This document shows, piece by piece, positions 8,054 through 15,356 of a stretch of DNA of 40,333 nt. The notes under the pieces are model-generated. The model ran no database searches. It saw nothing but the letters and a program-made list of their open reading frames with translations, and was not told the origin of the DNA. The first letter of the stretch is position 1. Every line of letters starts with the position of its first letter. Source of the stretch: an uncultured Chromatiaceae bacterium (GTDB lineage: Bacteria; Pseudomonadota; Gammaproteobacteria; DRLM01); the NCBI GenBank assembly GCA_945787555.1, contig CALZJG010000066.1, positions 1-40,333 on the forward strand. Reading direction: 5' to 3'. Position numbers and translations under genes: made by a program.

Positions 8054-8252
8054 ACTAGTGCATTAGCAAAATCCAAACCAATGTACGTGCACCGCCGGTG
8101 CGCGACGTAAATCGTCCCCCGCGGACGCCTAATTGATCATTTAAAGCAGCCAGTTACGCCTGCAGCTTAGGGGGTGCGGCGGGAGCCGGGTGACAGCGCG
8201 TAAGGCGTGGTACGCGATCTTAGCCCCAAGATTAGCGCAAAAAACGTGATGA

Positions 8253-8269
8253 TGCACCAGGATGGTGCA
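8253..8269 (-). promoter_or_regulatory. NtrC-binding site upstream of ntrB
   Basis: TGCACCAGGATGGTGCA matches the NtrC consensus TGCACY-N5-GGTGCA perfectly. It lies between the DUF4124 gene and ntrB. In enteric bacteria a similar site at glnLp lets NtrC repress ntrBC expression. I found no sigma-54 promoter with correct GG/GC spacing between this site and ntrB, which favours a repressor role over sigma-54 activation. Confidence 0.8.
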
Positions 8270-8284
8270 TTGAGATGTTGCGGG

Positions 8285-8818
8285 TTATCGACTGGGGGGC
8301 AGGAGGGCGGAAAATCGTTGTACATGGAAGGTGACCGCCTGGCTGCGCGCGAGGGTCTGTCCACTCGCATCCACCACCCTGGCTTCTACGCTATGGGTGC
8401 CGCGATCGACGTTCTCCAGGGTGATGCCGCCTTCGGTTTGTGGTTTGCCGATCAAGCGGCCGTCGAGGGCGAAGGTGAGGCGGTGGCCATCGTCGATCTT
8501 GAGGGCCGTCGTGAGCATGACGGATACGCGGACCTGCCCGGTGTTCTCGCGGATGGTTGCGTCGGGCTGGGGCTGGGTGATGCGCACTTCTCCGTAGTTG
8601 ACGGCGGCTTTCTTAGGCGCTGGTGTTGCTTCGCTAGGCGGCGCCACCGGCGTGGCGGGCATGGTGTGTACTTTCGGCAGCTTGATCTCCGTGGCATTTT
8701 CCACGGGGGGGCGATCGGAATAAATCACCGAGCCGTCCGGCTGAACGTGTTTGTACACCGCCGCGAGGGCCATGGTGGACAGGCTTAGTAGTAGTAGGGC
8801 GGTAATGATGCGGTGCAT
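8285..8818 (-). CDS. DUF4124 domain protein, exported
   Basis: The 177-residue protein has a signal peptide (MHRIITALLLLSLSTMALA) followed directly by the DUF4124 signature AVYKHVQPDGSVIYSDRPP. The middle is rich in Pro and Ala. The C-terminal half (about 90-175) looks like an Ig-type beta domain (ITQPQPDATIRENTGQVRVS, later HSVEARVVDASGQTLARSQAV). Family function is unknown, and the location is probably periplasmic. It sits between glnA and ntrB on the same strand, which from memory is a recurring position for DUF4124 genes in gammaproteobacteria. A terminator separates it from glnA. Confidence 0.85.
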   Translation of the reverse strand: MHRIITALLLLSLSTMALAAVYKHVQPDGSVIYSDRPPVENATEIKLPKVHTMPATPVAPPSEATPAPKKAAVNYGEVRITQPQPDATIRENTGQVRVSVMLTTALKIDDGHRLTFALDGRLIGKPQTEGGITLENVDRGTHSVEARVVDASGQTLARSQAVTFHVQRFSALLPPSR

Positions 8819-8910
8819 GGCGTCACAGTCATTAGTCAGGAATTACAGCTTTGTAGCGTGATTATCGGCGCCTGTCAAAATGTCGAGAGTGGAGCAGGTC
8901 GCAAATATGT

Positions 8911-8937
8911 AAAAAAAGCCCCCGGTTTCCCGGGGGC
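8911..8937 (-). terminator. Rho-independent terminator of glnA
   Basis: Read on the minus strand, an 8-bp GC-rich stem (GCCCCCGG pairing with CCGGGGGC, loop GAAA) is followed by seven T residues. It lies about 40 bases after the glnA stop codon and should end most glnA transcripts before the DUF4124 gene. Confidence 0.9.
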
Positions 8938-8975
8938 TGCTTCGTCCATGAGGCGACGCCTAGTTTACAGGTTTT

Positions 8976-10385
8976 CTAGAGGCTGTAGTACATGTCGTAC
9001 TCGACCGGATGGGTGGTCATGCGCAGGCGCGTGACTTCATCCATTTTCAGCTCGATATAGCCATCGAGCATGTCATTGGTGAACACGCTGCCCCGGGTGA
9101 GGAATTCACGATCCTGGTCCAGGGCGGTGAGCGCTTGGTCCAGGGCGTGGCACACGGTGGGGATTTCCTTGAGTTCCTCCGGCGGCAAATCGTACAGATT
9201 CTTGTCCATGGCGTCGCCGGGATGAATCTTGTTCTGAATGCCGTCCAGGCCCGCCATCATCATGGCCGCGAAGGCCAGATAGGGGTTGGCACTGGCGTCG
9301 GGGAAGCGGAGCTCGATGCGGCGCGCCTTGGGGTTGGAAACATGCGGGATGCGCACCGAGGCGGAACGGTTGCGGGCCGAGTAGGCCAGCAGCACCGGTG
9401 CTTCGAAGCCGGGGACCAGGCGCTTGTAGCTGTTGGTGGAGGAGTTGGTCAGAGCGTTTAAGGCGCGGGCGTGCTTGAAGATGCCGCCGATGTAATACAG
9501 CGCGTTTTCGGACAGGCCGCCGTAGAGATTGCCCGTGAACAAGTTTTTACCGTCTTTGGCCAGGGACTGATGGACATGCATGCCGCTGCCGTTGTCGCCC
9601 ACCAGCGGTTTGGGCATGAAGGTGGCGGTCTTGCCGTAGGAATGGGCGACGTTCTGCACCACGTACTTCAGCATCAGCACTTCGTCGGCCTTACGCACCA
9701 GGGTGTTGAACTTGGTGCCGATTTCGCACTGACCGGCGGTAGCCACTTCGTGGTGATGCACCTCGACCGGGATGCCCATCTCGGTCAGTGCCAAGCACAT
9801 GGCCGAGCGTATATCTTGCAGCGAATCGACCGGCGGGACCGGGAAGTAACCTCCCTTGACGCCGGGGCGATGACCGATGTTGCCTTCACCGAAGGCGGTT
9901 TCGGTGTTCCAGGAGGCCTCTTCGGAGTCGACCTTGTAGAAGGCGCCCGAGATGTCCGAGCCCCAACGCACGTCGTCGAGGATGAAAAACTCGGGCTCCG
10001 GGCCGAAAAACGCGGTGTCGCCGATGCCGGTGGACTTCAGGTAGGCTTCGGCGCGCTTGGCCAGCGAACGGGGGTCGCGCTCATAGCCTTGCATGGTGTG
10101 CGGCTCGAGGATATCGCACCGGATAATCATGGTGGACTCGTCCATGAACGGGTCCATCACGGCGGTCGTCTCATCGGGCATCAGCACCATGTCGGACTCC
10201 TGGATGCCCTTCCAGCCGGCGATGGAGGAGCCGTCGAACATCTTGCCTTCTTTGAAGAAATCTTCGTCCACCGTGTCGGCGGGGATGGAGACATGCTGTT
10301 CTTTACCGCGGGTGTCGACGAAGCGCATATCGACGAACTTTACGTCTTTTTCTCTCAGGGATTTCAGAATCTCGTTAGCGGACAT
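8976..10385 (-). CDS. glnA: Glutamine synthetase type I (GSI-beta)
   Basis: Glutamine synthetase makes glutamine from glutamate, ammonia and ATP in the cytoplasm. The 469-residue length and motifs fit the dodecameric type I enzyme: [16 protein letters not shown] near the N-terminus, the metal and substrate residues in FGPEPEFFI and [13 protein letters not shown], the ATP-site [11 protein letters not shown], and [19 protein letters not shown]. The adenylylation site is present as Y398 in NLYDLPPEE, so activity is probably controlled by GlnE. Upstream lie a sigma-54 promoter and two NtrC sites; downstream is a strong terminator. The start at 10385 is preceded by a GGAGG-type ribosome-binding site. 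Confidence 0.98.
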   Translation of the reverse strand: MSANEILKSLREKDVKFVDMRFVDTRGKEQHVSIPADTVDEDFFKEGKMFDGSSIAGWKGIQESDMVLMPDETTAVMDPFMDESTMIIRCDILEPHTMQGYERDPRSLAKRAEAYLKSTGIGDTAFFGPEPEFFILDDVRWGSDISGAFYKVDSEEASWNTETAFGEGNIGHRPGVKGGYFPVPPVDSLQDIRSAMCLALTEMGIPVEVHHHEVATAGQCEIGTKFNTLVRKADEVLMLKYVVQNVAHSYGKTATFMPKPLVGDNGSGMHVHQSLAKDGKNLFTGNLYGGLSENALYYIGGIFKHARALNALTNSSTNSYKRLVPGFEAPVLLAYSARNRSASVRIPHVSNPKARRIELRFPDASANPYLAFAAMMMAGLDGIQNKIHPGDAMDKNLYDLPPEELKEIPTVCHALDQALTALDQDREFLTRGSVFTNDMLDGYIELKMDEVTRLRMTTHPVEYDMYYSL

Positions 10386-10443
10386 GTGAGCTCCTCCAGG
10401 TAATGCTCAACTCATGGATGCAAATGCTGCATGGATCGCAGCC

Positions 10444-10471
10444 CCAAAACCATTCCAAAACCATTAATGGT
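10444..10471. repeat. Tandem 11-bp repeat and palindrome in the glnA leader
   Basis: Two perfect tandem copies of CCAAAACCATT occupy 10444-10454 and 10455-10465. The second copy runs into the 12-bp perfect palindrome ACCATTAATGGT at 10460-10471. Both lie between the predicted sigma-54 start point (about 10487) and the glnA start codon. They could be an operator or just a leader hairpin; no known regulator is assigned. Confidence 0.5.
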
Positions 10472-10498
10472 GCGTACTGTGTATGATGCGTAAACTTA

Positions 10499-10513
10499 GC
10501 AGAAAACATGCCA
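10499..10513 (-). promoter_or_regulatory. Sigma-54 promoter of glnA
   Basis: Read on the minus strand, TGGCATGTTTTCTGC places the essential GG and GC with the exact spacing of the -24/-12 consensus (TGGCAC-N5-TTGC), with two mismatches. The predicted start point is near 10487, giving a leader of about 100 bases. The two NtrC sites are then centred near -100 and -130, close to the arrangement at enteric glnAp2. Confidence 0.75.
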
Positions 10514-10578
10514 TGGCTAATAAGTCACTGATTCAGGTTGCTTAAAGGGGTGCAGTGGCGGCGCATGGTAGGTGATCT

Positions 10579-10595
10579 TGCACTAAGATGGTGTA
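10579..10595 (-). promoter_or_regulatory. NtrC-binding site (promoter-proximal) upstream of glnA
   Basis: TGCACTAAGATGGTGTA differs from the enteric glnA site TGCACTAAAATGGTGCA at only two positions. It lies about 100 bases upstream of the predicted sigma-54 start point and 31 bp centre-to-centre from a second, weaker site, so both should lie on the same DNA face. Confidence 0.8.
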
Positions 10596-10609
10596 TCTTG
10601 CTGTCGTTG

Positions 10610-10626
10610 CGCACCATCGCAGTGCC
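10610..10626 (-). promoter_or_regulatory. Second, weaker NtrC-binding site upstream of glnA
   Basis: CGCACCATCGCAGTGCC keeps the GCACC-N5-(G)GTGC core of the NtrC consensus with mismatches at the outer bases and one inner base. Its centre is 31 bp from the stronger site, three helical turns, as in the paired glnA enhancer of enteric bacteria. It ends a few bases beyond the tusA-like stop codon. Confidence 0.55.
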
Positions 10627-10633
10627 GCTCTGG

Positions 10634-10876
10634 TCAGCTCGCCCGTCCGGATTTGGCCACTTTTATCGTGATGACCAGTTCCTTATCGCTCTGTTGTATG
10701 TCGAGCACACTGTGGCCGTGGATACGGCACCAGGCGGGTATGTCGCTCATGGCGCCGGGATCGGTGCAGATTACCTTGAGGGTGTCGCCGTCGGCAAGCG
10801 CTTTCGCGGCGTTCTGTGTGCGTATCACCGGCATCGGGCAAAGCAAGTTGCGGGCGTCGAGAGTGTGCTCGCTCAT
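10634..10876 (-). CDS. TusA/SirA-family sulfurtransferase
   Basis: The 80-residue protein has the TusA-family active site LDARNLLCPMPVI, with the persulfide-carrying cysteine at C13 in the CPxP motif. TusA proteins relay sulfur to thiolation enzymes or to sulfur oxidation. The ATG at 10876 has AGGA upstream at good spacing and overlaps the stop of the PP-loop gene by four bases (ATGA), so the two proteins are translated together. This strongly suggests it supplies sulfur to that partner. It may not be the TusA ortholog of the MnmA relay (no tusBCDE nearby), so I leave the symbol empty. Confidence 0.9.
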   Translation of the reverse strand: MSEHTLDARNLLCPMPVIRTQNAAKALADGDTLKVICTDPGAMSDIPAWCRIHGHSVLDIQQSDKELVITIKVAKSGRAS

Positions 10877-11916
10877 AAGTACCATTCCTGGGGGATGTCG
10901 TCGCTGTTCAGCGGCGGCACCTCGATTTCGTAGGGGGCCCCTCCACGTGGTGTGATGCTCATGCGCACCGCCGCCGCGCTACGCCCTTGACAGAAACGCG
11001 CGGCCAAGCGGGCAGCCAGGTGTAAGTCGTCATTGTCGGTCTCGCCGTCGATGAGCACCAATGGGCCGCTGTGGCTCAGGCTGCGCAAATGCGTATAACG
11101 GCGTCGGTAGCCTTCCAGGAAATTGTTCTCGCCTTCCTCGCGGCCGACGATGAGTTTGAAATGCGGACGCGGGCGCAAGTGACGGCCGACCTTGAGCAGC
11201 ATGATGTCATCGAGTTCGTAACGCTTATCGCCGCGCGATTGCCACAGGTCTGCCAGCTTGGTGGTGTAGTTGGGGTCGGTGAGGAAGCAGCAGCCGCCGG
11301 CCGGCTGGGCGTAATCGGTGAGATCATAATGCGCCGCTAGCGCCATTTGCGGTTTGCGTGAGCGGCCGTTGAAGGCGAGCAGTTGTTCACGATCCACCCA
11401 GCCTTCGCGCTCGGGTAACGTTGGGGGTAGCAACTTTGCGCACAGCGGGCGCAGCAGCCGGTCGCCGGCGCCGGATTCGCGCGCGATCAACGGCAGGGTG
11501 TCGCGGCGTTGCGACATGGGGCGCTGGCCCAGCACTTCGCCGGTGATGATGAAATCGTAAGCATTTTCTTCCATCCAACGATGGGCGTGGTGCACCATGA
11601 AACCCTTGCAGTCCAGGCAGGGATTGAGGTTGGAGCCGTAGCCATGCTTGGGATTGATGACCACATCCTTGTATTCCTCCACCACGTCGATGATATGTAG
11701 CGGGACACCCAGTTGCTCCGCCACCCACAGCGCATTATTGCGCTTGGGTTTGGCGCGGTCCTGCTTACGGATGGCGTGCGTGTGGCCCTCCACACAAAAG
11801 CCGGTGTAGAAGTTTATGCCCTCGACATGGACGCCCTGGTCCAAGACCACCTTGGCGGCCAGCATCGAATCGAGGCCGCCGGAAATGAGGGCTACGGCTT
11901 TACGCGTTTTTTGCAT
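10873..11916 (-). CDS. PP-loop (MnmA/ThiI-like) predicted tRNA thiolase
   Basis: The 347-residue protein starts with an ATP-pyrophosphatase loop SGGLDS (12-17), as in enzymes that adenylate a tRNA base before thiolation. Candidate catalytic cysteines are C100 and C103 in NPCLDCKGF, compare MnmA NPC, and C209/C210 in AGGCCFLTD, compare MnmA GICF. The C-terminal third (LLKVGRHLRPRPHFKLIVGR then ENNFLEGY) recalls the NFACT-R (DUF814) RNA-binding domain seen in some MnmA-like proteins. The ATG at 11916 gives the natural N-terminus; a longer frame to 12081 would run into the next gene. Overlap with the TusA-like gene implies a two-protein sulfur relay. The target nucleotide is unknown, and this is not a standard MnmA. 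Confidence 0.8.
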   Translation of the reverse strand: MQKTRKAVALISGGLDSMLAAKVVLDQGVHVEGINFYTGFCVEGHTHAIRKQDRAKPKRNNALWVAEQLGVPLHIIDVVEEYKDVVINPKHGYGSNLNPCLDCKGFMVHHAHRWMEENAYDFIITGEVLGQRPMSQRRDTLPLIARESGAGDRLLRPLCAKLLPPTLPEREGWVDREQLLAFNGRSRKPQMALAAHYDLTDYAQPAGGCCFLTDPNYTTKLADLWQSRGDKRYELDDIMLLKVGRHLRPRPHFKLIVGREEGENNFLEGYRRRYTHLRSLSHSGPLVLIDGETDNDDLHLAARLAARFCQGRSAAAVRMSITPRGGAPYEIEVPPLNSDDIPQEWYL

Positions 11917-12019
11917 GGGATAGTGACGATGAGTTGCTGGGAACAAGGGGGGCCAAGGATAACAAAAAAAGCCCTGCGACGGGATGCGGGATGGCGCTGT
12001 CACACTCGGCCAGCGGTCG

Positions 12020-12592
12020 TCAGCGGCCCGCGCGCTGTTCCGCATCGACCGCCCAGCGCAGCGCCATTTGATCAGCGTCACCCGTCAACTCCAGGTAGCG
12101 GCGATAGTGGGGCAGCGCCTGGGCCGGGTCGTGCAAATAAACGTCCAGTAATACGGCGAGATTGAGGCGGGCATAAGCATAATCGGGCTCGGCATCCAAG
12201 GCCTGCTGATAGAATGCTTGCGCTTCCGCAAAGCGCCCGGCCGTGCGCCGCAACACCGCCAATTGGGTGAGCGCGACGGGTTGGTCCGCTTGCAATGCTA
12301 AAGCCTTTTGCAGCGCTTGTTCCGCTCGCGCCGCATTGTCGGCGCGCGTGTAGGCGATGCCCAAGTTGACATAGAACTCGGCAGGGGGCGACGGTGCGGC
12401 GCTGAGGGCTTCCAAGGTGGGGAGTGCCTCGGCGTGCTTACCCGCCTTCATAAGCGCCAGCGCGCCGCTGTAGCGGCGCTGAAAGTCAGCGTCGCTGGTG
12501 AGTGCGGTGCCCTTGGGGACGATCGAGCCGCCAGCGCAACCGCCTAACAGGATCGTCGCCAAGGCGGTGCTAATGACTCGTTTCCAGCACAT
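12020..12592 (-). CDS. TPR lipoprotein, last gene of the leftward operon
   Basis: A protein of 190 residues with a lipoprotein signal peptide (CWKRVISTALATILLGGC) and four to five tetratricopeptide repeats, for example PAEFYVNLGIAYTRADNAARA and ALQADQPVALTQLAVLRRTA. TPR arrays mediate protein contacts, so it probably acts as an adaptor at the periplasmic face of a membrane. It overlaps the 928-residue TPR gene by 23 bases; an alternative start at 12616 would extend the overlap. No specific function is recognisable. Confidence 0.8.
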   Translation of the reverse strand: MCWKRVISTALATILLGGCAGGSIVPKGTALTSDADFQRRYSGALALMKAGKHAEALPTLEALSAAPSPPAEFYVNLGIAYTRADNAARAEQALQKALALQADQPVALTQLAVLRRTAGRFAEAQAFYQQALDAEPDYAYARLNLAVLLDVYLHDPAQALPHYRRYLELTGDADQMALRWAVDAEQRAGR

Positions 12593-15356
12593 CTTCGGTA
12601 CGCTCGTACTTGGCATAACGCGCGGGTAAGAGTCCGCTCAAGGCGATATAGCTCTCTTGCACCCAGTGATCGTAAACACCTTCCAAGGTGCGGCGCGCAT
12701 TGGCGACGTGCAAGTCGATCGCTTGCTCCTCGAAGGGGAAGGCTTGTTCCTCCAGCAAAATATCGTATTGTTCGCGCTCTAGCGCTGAGAGACCGTTGGG
12801 GCGCTCGGAGCTGAGCAAAGCCTGGCTGAAATCCCGGTACAGTTCGCCGAGTCGAAACGTCGCCGCGGTGGTCGTCTCGCTCATCCGATAGGCGGCCGCG
12901 CCTTGGTAGGCGGCGAGCGCGTTTTCGAAGGCGGATTTTTTGGCACGCAAGCTGCGCTCCAAGGGCAAGGTGAGTTTGAGACCACGATAGGCCTCCCAGT
13001 CATAGTCCGCCAGCAGCAAGGCGGCGCGCGCAGCGTAGTGACGCGTGCGCGGGTCGATTTCCCCCGCGGCCGTCGTGGCCATGATTTCGCGTAGCCGTGT
13101 TTGTGCCTGTTTGTGTCGACCTGCGTTACGGTCCGCGTCGGCCAATTCAAAGCGCGCTTCCGTGGCCATGTCCAAGGGCGCGGGGTAGCGTCGGATGTAA
13201 TCGCTCAGTATTTGTTGATGGCGATCCTGCTTGCCGAGATCGCGATACAGCGTCGCGGCTTGTAGCAAGGCGAGACGGCGCGCTTCTTCCGAGTCTTCCT
13301 CGCGACCGAGGCGCTCCCATGCCGCCGCCGCGCGCGCGGTTGCATCGCTCTCTTGGTAAGCGATGGCGAGCTTGCGGCTGGCGCCCAATTGTAGGCTGTG
13401 ACCGGGGTAGCGGCGCGCGAAGGTTTCCAGCACTGCCGCCGCCTGTGCCCAGGCTTGCGCTGTCATCAACGCGGCCGCGGCATCGAAATCGGCATGCGCG
13501 GCGATGGCCGTGCCCGGCGCGGCGGCCGCGGCGCGCAAAAACAATTCCGCCGCCGCCTCGGCATCTTGCGTCAAAGTGACTTCGCCTTGCTTGTAGAGCG
13601 AGGCGGCGAGGCGTTGCCGGATGGCGACTTTCGGTTCACGCAACGAGTCGGGTAGGGGGGAAATGCTGGCCAACGTTGCGAGCGCGCGTCGATAGTGGGC
13701 TTCTGCCGTCTGGTAATCGCTACGATCGAAGGCGATGTGACCACGCACCGCCCAGGCACGTTGCGTGAGTAGGTTGTCGGCGAGAGGGTGTTCGGTCACG
13801 GAGCGCGCGGCCCGCTCGGCGGCCTCAGGTTCACCCAGTTCCCACAAAGCCACGGCGTTGCGCGTTAGCACGTTGGCCGCTTGCGGGTGAGAGGGGAAAC
13901 GCTCGGCGTAGCGCAATCCGCTGGCGATGCCGCGGCGGCGCCAGGTGTCGCGGGTGGCGCCATGCGGGAGTTGTGCGGCGTGCGCTTCATAGGCCAGCAA
14001 TGCAGCATAGGCGGCCTCTGCGGCGCGCGGGTGGAGTGGGTAATCATAAGCGCTGCGCTCGTATTCGCTCACGGCTTCGGCATGGCGGTCGCTCTCGCTG
14101 AGCGCTTCCGCGAGCAGGAAATTCATTTCCACCGTTCGTGGCTCGTGCGGAAACCAGCGCAGATAATCGCGGTAGTAATTCACGGCCGTAGCGTAATCCG
14201 CGCGGTTGTGGTCACGTTGTGCGCGGGCGTGGTGATAACCAGCCAGTTCCGTCACTTGCTCGGCGATTAACTCGCGCGCCGCAGCGGGGCGTGCACCCTG
14301 TTGCCAGTAAGCTTGTTCGAGCCCGTATTCGCGTAGCAATCTCTGCTTGGCCAGCAGCGCCTTGGATCTGAAGCCCGCCGTCTCGTAGGCTTGTATGACC
14401 TTGGCTTGCAGCAGCGGTGCGGCGTTGGCCAAGGGTGTGCGGTCGATATAGGCGCGATAACTGTCGGCGGCGTCTTGATAGCGCTCCTTACGCAAATAGA
14501 AATCACCCAGCTGGCTATAAAGCAGCGCGGCGTGTGGCCACGTCTCGCGCTGGGCGAGATAGGCGCGCAGGGCTGTCACGCCGCCTTGATAATCGAGGCT
14601 GAGATTGATCGCGCGTAGTGTTTCATCGACGAGCGAGCGATCGCCGGGTGGCAGCGCGTCCAGCGACAGGTCGTCGTCCAAGGGCGTGAGTTTGCGCGCC
14701 AGCAGCGTGGTGTGCGCGTCGAGGCCGGGCGGATAGTGTTGCGCCTTGAAATGCGACCAGCCCAGTTTGAACAGGGCTTGTTCATGCAACGGTGTGGACT
14801 CGCCCCGCGCGGTGACCCGCCTATAGGCCGCGCCGGCTTCTTCCATGAGGCCGGCGGAGAATAGCATTTCACCGCGTCGGAAATGTGCCTCGGCGACATA
14901 GGGTGAGCTAGGGTAGCGCTCCGCCAAACGTTCCAGCGTGGTGAGCGCCGCTTCCCAGGCATCGCTCTGTTCATAGGCGCGTGCCAGGCGATAGAGCGCG
15001 CCGTCGCTATGACCATGTTCCGCGTCGTCGGTGAGCAAGGCTTCGTATTGTTGCACGGCAACTTGATACAGCTCGCGTGCGCGTTGCGGATCCTCGATCA
15101 GGCTCTCATCGGCCGTCGTCATGATCAGTTCGACCTGGCGACGTCGCGCCGGCAACGACAACGGTGATGTGGGGTCGGTAGCGATGAGCTGGGAGTAAAA
15201 ATATAGGGCCTGATTGCGCGGATTGTCGACGGGTTTTTCGGTCAGTGTCGTAGGCGGTGGCGGGCGTAAGCTGGCGAGTGTGCCGCGCTCACGGTCCTGC
15301 CACGCACAGGCGGCGAGACCCAGCGTCAACAATAATACAATGGCATGGCGGTTCAC
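12570..15356 (-). CDS. Large TPR lipoprotein (928 residues)
   Basis: A lipoprotein signal (NRHAIVLLLTLGLAAC) precedes a long alpha-helical array of tetratricopeptide repeats from about residue 45 to the end, with repeating patterns such as ALYRLARAYEQSDAWEAALTTL, AEAHFRRGEMLFSAGLMEEA and ALFKLGWSHFKAQHYPPGL. It resembles the large TPR proteins often encoded with TonB/ExbBD-type energy systems, but no such genes lie in this window. The GTG at 15356 overlaps the stop of the upstream gene by four bases (GTGA). Predicted location is the periplasm, anchored to a membrane by lipid. Role is inferred to be scaffolding. Confidence 0.88.
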   Translation of the reverse strand: MNRHAIVLLLTLGLAACAWQDRERGTLASLRPPPPTTLTEKPVDNPRNQALYFYSQLIATDPTSPLSLPARRRQVELIMTTADESLIEDPQRARELYQVAVQQYEALLTDDAEHGHSDGALYRLARAYEQSDAWEAALTTLERLAERYPSSPYVAEAHFRRGEMLFSAGLMEEAGAAYRRVTARGESTPLHEQALFKLGWSHFKAQHYPPGLDAHTTLLARKLTPLDDDLSLDALPPGDRSLVDETLRAINLSLDYQGGVTALRAYLAQRETWPHAALLYSQLGDFYLRKERYQDAADSYRAYIDRTPLANAAPLLQAKVIQAYETAGFRSKALLAKQRLLREYGLEQAYWQQGARPAAARELIAEQVTELAGYHHARAQRDHNRADYATAVNYYRDYLRWFPHEPRTVEMNFLLAEALSESDRHAEAVSEYERSAYDYPLHPRAAEAAYAALLAYEAHAAQLPHGATRDTWRRRGIASGLRYAERFPSHPQAANVLTRNAVALWELGEPEAAERAARSVTEHPLADNLLTQRAWAVRGHIAFDRSDYQTAEAHYRRALATLASISPLPDSLREPKVAIRQRLAASLYKQGEVTLTQDAEAAAELFLRAAAAAPGTAIAAHADFDAAAALMTAQAWAQAAAVLETFARRYPGHSLQLGASRKLAIAYQESDATARAAAAWERLGREEDSEEARRLALLQAATLYRDLGKQDRHQQILSDYIRRYPAPLDMATEARFELADADRNAGRHKQAQTRLREIMATTAAGEIDPRTRHYAARAALLLADYDWEAYRGLKLTLPLERSLRAKKSAFENALAAYQGAAAYRMSETTTAATFRLGELYRDFSQALLSSERPNGLSALEREQYDILLEEQAFPFEEQAIDLHVANARRTLEGVYDHWVQESYIALSGLLPARYAKYERTEDVLETSH

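Noticed and set aside
8054-8252. Sigma-54 promoter for ntrB
   Set aside because: Candidates near 8161 and 8237 fail the GG-10-GC spacing or lack the -24 GG.
9471-10403. Long plus-strand open frame opposite glnA
   Set aside because: It is the antisense shadow of a strongly conserved gene and shows no independent protein features.
11960-12000. Possible terminator after the leftward operon (T run of seven on the minus strand)
   Set aside because: Only about three GC pairs (CCC/GGG) can form next to the T run; too weak to call.
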